A stretch of DNA of 64,000 nucleotides from assembly GCA_040757775.1 (NCBI GenBank), contig JBFLWQ010000008.1:54232-118231 (forward strand). Direction: 5' to 3'. Both the position numbers and the translations under genes were made by a program. The stretch's first letter is position 1. Each line of letters opens with the position of its first letter. The stretch comes from Thermodesulfobacteriota bacterium (GTDB taxonomy: Bacteria; Desulfobacterota; UBA8473). Below, one piece after another: positions 58,878 to 64,000 of this stretch. Under the pieces are notes generated by a model, which was given only the letters and a program-made list of their open reading frames with translations, had not been told where the DNA came from and did no database searches.

Positions 58878-59441
58878 TTGAGGGTTATAGGTGGTAAGGC
58901 AAAGGGAAGGAAGCTGCTTTCTGCCAGAGGCTTAACTACACGTCCAACCGCTGACAAGATTAAAGAATCGATTTTTAATATACTATCCTGTGATTTCAAA
59001 GATAAGGAGGTTCTGGATTTGTTTGCAGGAACCGGGAACTTAGGGATAGAGGCACTGAGTCGGGGGGCATCGAAAGCAGTCTTTATCGAGAGTAGTCGGC
59101 ATGTCTTGCCTGTGTTAGAAAAGAACCTCCGAAACTGTGGGTTTACTGATATCAGTCAAATAATAGGCACTACCGTAGAGAAGGGAATAAAGATTCTGGA
59201 AAGAAGGGGAAATAGATTCGATTTTATATTTCTGGATCCACCTTACATAAAGGGTATACTGAAAGACGCTCTGGTGAAGATATCCCAATCAGATATTTTA
59301 AAAGATACCTCTTTGGTTATAGCTGAACACTCTTCTTCAGAAATGGTAGAAGGAGGTATAGAAGGACTAACCTTGGCTGATCAGAGAAGATATGGTACAA
59401 CCATAATCTCGTTTTTTGAATTTTTCAAAAAAACTAATTAA
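58878..59441 (+). CDS. rsmD: 16S rRNA (guanine(966)-N(2))-methyltransferase RsmD
   Basis: A 187-residue RsmD: MRVIGGKAKGRKLLSARGLT, RPTADKIKESIFNIL, VLDLFAGTGNLGIEALSRGA and the catalytic N-DPPY motif FIFLDPPYIKG. It methylates G966 of 16S rRNA. The start is TTG; the neighbouring coaD follows by 21 bp, the usual rsmD-coaD pair. Confidence 0.95.
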   Translation: MRVIGGKAKGRKLLSARGLTTRPTADKIKESIFNILSCDFKDKEVLDLFAGTGNLGIEALSRGASKAVFIESSRHVLPVLEKNLRNCGFTDISQIIGTTVEKGIKILERRGNRFDFIFLDPPYIKGILKDALVKISQSDILKDTSLVIAEHSSSEMVEGGIEGLTLADQRRYGTTIISFFEFFKKTN

Positions 59442-59462
59442 CCCGTTAATAAAAGGAAGCTT

Positions 59463-60005
59463 ATGGAAAGATTTGCTGTATACCCAGGTTCATTTGATCC
59501 GGTTACCAATGGTCACGTAGATTTGATAAATAGGGCTCTCAACCTCTTTGATAAGCTTATAGTAACGGTTGCATTAAATCCACTCAAAACCAATTTGTTT
59601 ACTATGGAAGAGAGGGTAGAGATAATCCGCGAGATATTCAAAGATAATCCCAAGGTTATTATAGATTCCTTTGACTGTCTTCTCGTAGAATATTTGGATA
59701 GACAGAATGTGCATGTAGTAGTTAGAGGACTCAGGGCAGTACTGGATTTTGAATATGAATTCCAGATGGCGTTGATGAACAGAAAACTGCATAGAAATAT
59801 AGAGTCAGTCTTTCTTATGACCAGCTACAGGTGGTTCTATATCAGTTCTAAAATAATCAAAGAGGTGGCAAGTATGGGTGGTTCTGTGAAAAACCTTGTC
59901 CCTGATGTTGTCGACAGAAAGTTAAAAGAGAAATTTCCAAAATACAGAGAGTTAAACAGTAATAACATAAGGTTAAATGGAAGGAAAAATCATGATTCTG
60001 GCTGA
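59463..60005 (+). CDS. coaD: Phosphopantetheine adenylyltransferase
   Basis: A 180-residue CoaD: FAVYPGSFDPVTNGHVDLIN holds the TxGH nucleotidyl-transfer motif, VVVRGLRAVLDFEYEFQMAL and SSKIIKEVASMGGSVKNLVP complete it. It is ~15-20 residues longer than most because the C-terminus (YRELNSNNIRLNGRKNHDSG) runs over the start of the aminotransferase gene. AAAAGGAAG precedes the ATG. Confidence 0.96.
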   Translation: MERFAVYPGSFDPVTNGHVDLINRALNLFDKLIVTVALNPLKTNLFTMEERVEIIREIFKDNPKVIIDSFDCLLVEYLDRQNVHVVVRGLRAVLDFEYEFQMALMNRKLHRNIESVFLMTSYRWFYISSKIIKEVASMGGSVKNLVPDVVDRKLKEKFPKYRELNSNNIRLNGRKNHDSG

Positions 60006-61185
60006 AAGAGTGAATAAGATAAAACCGTCGCCAACCCTGGCAGTATCTGCCAAGGCAGATAAAATGAAGGCAGATGGTATAGATATTATAAGTTTTGGGG
60101 CAGGAGAGCCTGATTTCGATACGCCTCAAAACATTAAAGACGCAGCTATTAATGCCCTTAATGAGGGCTTTACCAAGTATACCCCTGTTGATGGAATTCA
60201 AGAGCTGAAGGATGCTATAATCAATAAATTCCAAAGGCAAAATAACCTGACCTATGAAAGAAAGCAGATCATAGTTTCCTGTGGGGGAAAGCACATTATC
60301 TATAACATCGCACAGGCCCTTTTTAATAGTGGTGACGAAGTGATTATTCCGGCTCCCTACTGGGTATCGTTCCCTGATATTGTCCTTTTAACCGATGCTA
60401 CACCTGTCATTGTAAAAACTACAGAAAAGAATGAATTTAAGATCCTGCCTGACGAATTATGGGAAGCAATCACTGATAAGACTAAGGCAATCATATTAAA
60501 CAGTCCTTCAAATCCTACCGGTACTGTGTATATGGCAGAGGAGCTTGGAAAGATAGCAGAAATTGCTGTAGAAAAGAAACTGATCGTAATATCGGATGAG
60601 ATATACGAGGAATTCGTTTACGATGGTTTAACTTTTACCAGTATAGCCTCATTAGGAAAGGAAATAAAAAATTTAACCATCGTGGCAAATGGGGTCTCAA
60701 AGGCTTATTCTATGACAGGATGGAGAATAGGGTACGCAGGCGGGCCACAGGAAATAATTTCGGCAATGAGTAAAATTCAGAGTCAGAGCACCTCCAACCC
60801 TACATCCATAGCCCAGAAGGCCAGTATAGAGGCACTAACAAACTCTTATGATGCTGTAAATACAATGGTAGAAGAGTTTAACAGAAGGCGAAAATATATG
60901 GTCAAAAGGCTCAATTCCATTGATGGAGTTTCGTGCTTAAAACCTATGGGGGCTTTCTATACATTCCCCAGGGTTTCACCACTTTATCAAAAAAGGTTTA
61001 ATGGGAAGAGAATAGAAGACTCCACCGGTTTTGCCGATTTTCTTCTGGATGTTGCCATGGTTGCTGTGGTACCAGGTCTGGCATTTGGTGATGATAATCA
61101 CATCAGACTCTCCTATGCCACGTCTTTCGAAAATATTAAGATGGGCATGGACAGGATTGAAGAGGCTATAAAACAATTGGAATAA
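59992..61185 (+). CDS. Aspartate aminotransferase (class I, PLP)
   Basis: A protein of about 397 residues of the AspC/AspB Ib subgroup: LAERVNKIKPSPTLAVSAKA, SFGAGEPDFDTPQNIKDA, PAPYWVSFPD, NSPSNPTGTVY, ISDEIYEEFVYDG and the PLP lysine in ANGVSKAYSMTGWRIGYAGG. AAGGAAAAATC precedes the ATG used here; an upstream in-frame ATG at 59977 is less well placed. It overlaps coaD by 14 bp. Confidence 0.93.
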   Translation: MILAERVNKIKPSPTLAVSAKADKMKADGIDIISFGAGEPDFDTPQNIKDAAINALNEGFTKYTPVDGIQELKDAIINKFQRQNNLTYERKQIIVSCGGKHIIYNIAQALFNSGDEVIIPAPYWVSFPDIVLLTDATPVIVKTTEKNEFKILPDELWEAITDKTKAIILNSPSNPTGTVYMAEELGKIAEIAVEKKLIVISDEIYEEFVYDGLTFTSIASLGKEIKNLTIVANGVSKAYSMTGWRIGYAGGPQEIISAMSKIQSQSTSNPTSIAQKASIEALTNSYDAVNTMVEEFNRRRKYMVKRLNSIDGVSCLKPMGAFYTFPRVSPLYQKRFNGKRIEDSTGFADFLLDVAMVAVVPGLAFGDDNHIRLSYATSFENIKMGMDRIEEAIKQLE

Positions 61186-61190
61186 AGTTT

Positions 61191-61316
61191 GATGGATTCG
61201 TAAAAAGTCCATCTGCGGCGTTACGCTGCATCCCTCGTTGTTGCAGCGTAACTATAAGTACGCCTCACTCCTCGTGATTTGCGTGCCTTGTATCTGGAGT
61301 TTTTTACAAATCCATC
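61191..61316. mobile_element. 126-bp MITE-like inverted-repeat element
   Basis: The ends are GATGGATTCGTAAAAAGTCC and the complement of GATGGATTTGTAAAAAACTC, about 20 bp with few mismatches. Inside is a perfect 11-bp hairpin, GTTACGCTGCA with TGCAGCGTAAC, and a core CACTCCTCGTGATTTGCG that recurs at 28183-28209. It has no coding capacity. A GAATAGTTAC end of another repeat type follows at 61325. Confidence 0.7.
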
Positions 61317-61367
61317 GAGATTTTGAATAGTTACAAGGGCATCAAGCTCTTGATATGCGCTTCTATT

Positions 61368-61799
61368 TCACTTTACTAAGTAAATCCCCCCAACAATAAG
61401 GACAGTACCAATTATCCTGGGCAGTGTTATAGCTTCTCCTAAAATCAAAATGCTAAGCATAGCTGTCACCAGTGGATAGGTAGCAGCAAGGGGAACAATT
61501 TTAGAGGTTGCCCCCGTCTTAAGGATCTGGTAATAAGTCCACATGCCCAACAAGCCAGCTAAAATTCCACTTAAGGAAAAAAGAGAAATCGATTTAACGT
61601 CAGTGTTGATTATGTCCTTTATATCGCCAGTTAGGATAGTAACAACCACAAGAATAACTGTTATGGTAATACTCCTTATGGTAACACCAACTATAGGAGA
61701 CACCTTCGTTAAACCGATTTTTTCTATTATGGGAGTTGCACCCCAACATAAAACAGTAGCAATCAAAAGGACCGCTATCAATATCTTTTCTCCCTTCAT
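61368..61799 (-). CDS. EamA-type (DMT superfamily) transporter, half-size
   Basis: A 143-residue protein with five hydrophobic segments making one EamA unit: ATVLCWGATPIIEKIGLTKV, GMWTYYQILKTGATSKIVPL, AATYPLVTAMLSILILGEAI and IGTVLIVGGIYLV. Full DMT transporters have two such units; a single one presumably works as a dimer, as in small EamA/EmrE-like proteins. The ATG overlaps the stop of the receiver-like gene, suggesting coupled translation. The substrate is unknown. Confidence 0.85.
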   Translation of the reverse strand: MKGEKILIAVLLIATVLCWGATPIIEKIGLTKVSPIVGVTIRSITITVILVVVTILTGDIKDIINTDVKSISLFSLSGILAGLLGMWTYYQILKTGATSKIVPLAATYPLVTAMLSILILGEAITLPRIIGTVLIVGGIYLVK

Positions 61800-62272
61800 T
61801 AACTTTTATTCCCTTTATTAAAGAAGTAAGTTAACGATATGCGGTGGATTTTTTCAACCAGTTCACTTATGACAAAGGGCTTTACAATATAGCTATCGGC
61901 TCCCTTATCCAGTATTTCCGGCATCTCCGGTCTGGGCTTCTCACATGCAGGATAGTCCACCAGCATAATCACCTTAATATCCGGACATTCCACCTTAAGG
62001 TATGTTAAAAACCTGTATCCGGCATTTTCCTCATCTATCCATGGAAGAAAATCCTTATCTCCCGGCATAGAGTATTCCTTGGTTAGGTCAAGTTCTATCA
62101 AGGCTATATCCACCCCCTCCAGCATGGGCAATGCCTCAGTATAGCTGTCGCAAATCCTGACAGTATATACATGCATTTCATCAGAAAGATTTAGAAAATC
62201 CTCCAGAGGTTCACCGAGCTTAAGTGCCTGTTTGTCTATCATCAAAATATTTATGTTTCCATTTTTATTCAT
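61799..62272 (-). CDS. Degenerate response-regulator receiver protein
   Basis: A 157-residue single receiver-like domain: INILMIDKQALKLGEPLEDF, VDIALIELDL, DIKVIMLVDYPAC and the conserved-Lys segment GADSYIVKPF. The phosphoacceptor Asp aligns with Glu (ALIEL), one Asp of the acidic pair is Lys, and the Thr/Ser switch is Val, so it should not be a normal phospho-switch. An insertion of ~20 residues (SMPGDKDFLPWIDEE) follows beta3. It overlaps the DMT transporter gene. GAGGAAGA precedes the ATG. Confidence 0.75.
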   Translation of the reverse strand: MNKNGNINILMIDKQALKLGEPLEDFLNLSDEMHVYTVRICDSYTEALPMLEGVDIALIELDLTKEYSMPGDKDFLPWIDEENAGYRFLTYLKVECPDIKVIMLVDYPACEKPRPEMPEILDKGADSYIVKPFVISELVEKIHRISLTYFFNKGNKS

Positions 62273-62424
62273 TGTTCTTCCTCAAAATTGATTTTTAAGA
62301 TTTTTTAATAAATAATCAAAATGGGTTTTCGGATAATATAGCCTATAAAAAGAGTGTTATCAATCACTAATTTATTAGAAGTTTCTCTTTTGTTTTGGCA
62401 AAATCTTTGATAACATGGATATGG

Positions 62425-62459
62425 GAGAGCGGAAAAGGGAGTTTTTCAGGACGAACTAG
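62425..62459 (+). repeat. 35-bp dispersed repeat, copy 2
   Basis: This second copy of the GAGAGCGGAAAAGG ... TTCAGGACGAACTA sequence lies about 20 bp upstream of the nth start on the same strand; copy 1 is at 19054-19088. Confidence 0.7.
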
Positions 62460-62478
62460 CTAGGTGAGGCAGCATTGT

Positions 62479-63129
62479 ATGGTCAAAGTCAAAAGGATTT
62501 TAGAAATCTTAGAAAGGGAGTATCCTGATGCCCGCTTAGTCCTTGAATTCAAAACCCCTTTACAGCTCCTTATTGCCACCATCCTTGCCGCTCAGTGTAC
62601 TGATGAAAGGATCAACCAGGTTACCACAGACCTTTTTAAAAAGTATCAAAAAGCCGAAGACTATACAAACGTCAGCATCGATGCATTAGAAGAAGATATT
62701 CATTCTACCGGTTTCTATAAAAACAAGGCTAAAAATATTGCAGGGTGTTGTAAAAAGATTATTAAAGACTTTAATGGGGAAGTCCCTTCAACGCTCCCGG
62801 CACTGGTAAGTCTCCCCGGGGTTGGAAGAAAAACCGCAAACATAGTACTGGCTAACGCCTTCGGCAAACCTGCTATTGGGGTGGATACCCACGTGCAGAG
62901 GGTTTCAAATCGTTTGGGGCTGGCACATTCCAATAATCCTGATAAGGTAGAAATGGAGTTGTGCAATATTATACCAGAGGGGAAATGGATCCGTACAGTC
63001 CACCTGCTTACCTTTCATGGAAAAAGAATTTGCAAGGCAAAAAGACCACTTTGTGGTCAATGCATTCTGTTCGAATTATGTGAATGGCCAGATAAGGAAA
63101 GATCTTGCGTGCAGAACCTTTTGAACTGA
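62479..63129 (+). CDS. nth: Endonuclease III (DNA glycosylase/AP lyase)
   Basis: A protein of about 216 residues removing oxidised pyrimidines. The helix-hairpin-helix LPGVGRKTANIVLANAFG, the catalytic Lys within it, the catalytic Asp in GVDTHVQRVSNRLG and a C-terminal 4Fe-4S site CKAKRPLCGQCILFELC (C-x6-C-x2-C-x5-C) are all present. The ATG at 62479 has AGGTGAGG upstream; a GTG at 62464 would add five residues. Confidence 0.95.
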   Translation: MVKVKRILEILEREYPDARLVLEFKTPLQLLIATILAAQCTDERINQVTTDLFKKYQKAEDYTNVSIDALEEDIHSTGFYKNKAKNIAGCCKKIIKDFNGEVPSTLPALVSLPGVGRKTANIVLANAFGKPAIGVDTHVQRVSNRLGLAHSNNPDKVEMELCNIIPEGKWIRTVHLLTFHGKRICKAKRPLCGQCILFELCEWPDKERSCVQNLLN

Positions 63130-63172
63130 TATCGAAGGTTAGATGTAATACAAAATATTCCACCAATATCCC

Positions 63173-63370
63173 TTAAATTATAAGCTTATTCTTTTTGCTC
63201 TGTGGCTCTATTTTGGAACCCAAAGATGATGAGCAGTAGCTACAGAGGTACTCAAATTTATCCCCTTCAGGTAAAACTATCAGGAGTCTTTTTCTTACTG
63301 GCACAGCTACTTTACATTGTGGGCAATAAAGTGAGGTGGCCTCAAGCTGTTGGAAACTGGCACCGTTCAT
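63173..63370 (-). CDS. Small zinc-ribbon protein
   Basis: A 65-residue protein, MNGASFQQLEATSLYCPQCK at the N-terminus, with two CxxC pairs (YCPQCK and CSYCSSS), so it should bind one zinc. It resembles conserved hypothetical proteins that I recall in Desulfobacterota (PVRKRLLIVLPEGDKFEYLC is the conserved middle), with no known role. AAGGAGGGA precedes the ATG. It stands alone, divergent from the dehydratase-type gene at the right edge. Confidence 0.75.
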   Translation of the reverse strand: MNGASFQQLEATSLYCPQCKVAVPVRKRLLIVLPEGDKFEYLCSYCSSSLGSKIEPQSKKNKLII

Positions 63371-63592
63371 AGAAATCCCTCCTTAAAACCCCAAAATCTG
63401 ATGGACATTACAAGAATACAATTTCATACTCTTTATGTCAATATGGACCAAATCCCTAAATTATGGCATTGAAGGGCGAATTAAGGGAAAATGATTGAAA
63501 AATCCCTGTCAATTCAGTTCGGCAATTTTTATGAGCAAAAACCCAAAAAGAATTGATCTGTTCAAACCTATATCCGGATTTTGGAATTTTGC

Positions 63593-63622
63593 TTGACATT
63601 AATAAATTTAGGGTTGTATATT
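63593..63622 (+). promoter_or_regulatory. Predicted promoter of the right-edge dehydratase-type gene
   Basis: A consensus TTGACA is followed after 18 bp by TATATT (16 bp to an overlapping TGTATA). The 323-bp spacer 63371-63693 shows no other feature left of this point. Confidence 0.5.
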
Positions 63623-63626
63623 AGTT

Positions 63627-63667
63627 AGTATGGAAAGGTTTCATACTTTGGCAGGCCTAATTAGGCC
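63627..63667 (+). promoter_or_regulatory. Two palindromes downstream of the predicted promoter (candidate operator)
   Basis: AGTATG and CATACT bracket a 9-base centre (63627-63647), and GGCCTAATTAGGCC (63654-63667) is a perfect 14-bp palindrome. Both sit between the predicted transcription start and the ribosome site, where a repressor or leader structure would act. Confidence 0.45.
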
Positions 63668-63693
63668 ATCTTTCATAAGGTAGGAGGTGTAAT

Positions 63694-64000
63694 ATGGGAG
63701 CAATGGATCGGCTTTCAGCGCATATGGATGGAAGGTACAGAGAGATAAGGAAAAAGAGAGAAGAGGGGGTAAAGATTATCGGGTATACACCTGGGGGGTA
63801 TATGCCAGAGGAGTTAGTGTATGCCTCTGGGGCGATACCGGTTTGTCTTTTTCGTGGTGGAGACCATGAAGCGGTAGCAGAGAGTGCGGCTTATATACCA
63901 CGTTTCATAGACACATTCTGTCGTTCCCAGATTGGGTACAGGATGTTGGAGGAAGAGCCCCTTTACCAGATGGTAGACCTTCTCGTTGTTCCGGTCACGG
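63694..64000 (+). CDS. 2-hydroxyacyl-CoA dehydratase/benzoyl-CoA reductase-type subunit, N-terminal part
   Basis: The first 102 codons of a gene that runs off the right edge: MGAMDRLSAHMDGRYREIRK, GVKIIGYTPGGYMPEELVYA, SGAIPVCLFRGGDHEAV, YIPRFIDTFCRSQIGYRML. The PEELVYASGAIPV and FCRSQIG segments match the N-terminal domain of the 2-hydroxyacyl-CoA dehydratase D-component family, in the form common in BcrB/BzdO-like proteins. TAGGAGGTG precedes the ATG. It is the third member of this family in the window and is on the opposite strand from the other two. Confidence 0.85.
   Translation, partial: MGAMDRLSAHMDGRYREIRKKREEGVKIIGYTPGGYMPEELVYASGAIPVCLFRGGDHEAVAESAAYIPRFIDTFCRSQIGYRMLEEEPLYQMVDLLVVPVT

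Noticed and set aside
1..64000. tRNA, rRNA or large insertion sequences with a transposase
   Set aside because: None was found on reading both strands; only small non-coding inverted-repeat elements are present.

Overview
The window looks like chromosome from a strictly anaerobic, probably sulfate-reducing or syntrophic bacterium of the Desulfobacterota (former Deltaproteobacteria) type. This is an inference from gene content: sulfate adenylyltransferase (sat), HdrB/HdrC-like proteins, 2-hydroxyacyl-CoA dehydratase/benzoyl-CoA-reductase-type subunits, cobalamin-dependent acyl-CoA mutases, several acyl-CoA ligases, an NtrC-type sigma54 regulator, Liv-type ABC transporters, and the order secA-argJ-rpsB-tsf-pyrH-frr-uppS-cdsA-dxr-rseP. 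By eye the DNA is moderately AT-rich, except for the CRISPR-Cas block, which is visibly richer in G+C. No rRNA or tRNA gene was found.

Layout. 0-4 kb: end of an acyl-CoA synthetase followed by livH-livM-livK, closed by a strong terminator. 4.3-7.5 kb: two HD-domain proteins (one YhaM-like) and a secreted DUF3047-like protein. 7.7-16.3 kb: a complete type I-C CRISPR-Cas locus (cas3-cas5c-cas8c-cas7c-cas4-cas1-cas2, leader, 6 repeats with five 34-nt spacers). 16.4-22.2 kb: glycogen phosphorylase, a DUF6765-like protein, and a GAF/atypical kinase/universal stress protein operon. 22.3-30.8 kb (minus): sat, a B12-dependent mutase pair, a stand-alone AP2-domain protein, acyl-CoA ligase, a frameshifted enoyl-CoA hydratase, a gene remnant split by a small inverted-repeat element, a MoaD-like protein, and a nitronate monooxygenase with a good sigma54 promoter. 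31.1-43.1 kb (minus): one co-directional run that reads, in transcription order, mutase large and small subunits, dehydratase-type subunit, PHP protein, NDP-forming CoA ligase, second dehydratase-type subunit, coaE, a small secreted protein, rlpA, hdrC, hdrB and the sigma54 regulator. 43.4-44.7 kb: a stand-alone LivK paralogue. 45.0-61.2 kb: housekeeping genes (secA to aspartate aminotransferase). 61.3-64 kb: half-size DMT transporter, degenerate receiver protein, nth, a zinc-ribbon protein and the start of another dehydratase-type gene.

How it fits together. Substrates (probably carboxylates or their CoA precursors) would be imported by Liv-type systems, activated by AMP- or NDP-forming ligases, rearranged by cobalamin mutases, and dehydrated or reduced by radical 2-hydroxyacyl-CoA dehydratase-type enzymes and enoyl-CoA hydratase. 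HdrBC and sat suggest coupling to low-potential electron carriers and sulfate respiration. Both mutase large subunits have Asp where known family members have the active-site His, so they are probably not ordinary methylmalonyl-CoA mutases. The 36-43 kb cluster is the best candidate here for an undescribed CoA-thioester pathway.

The intergenic DNA carries several small (about 70-130 bp) inverted-repeat, MITE-like elements. One supplies the last codons of coaE and another splits a gene remnant.
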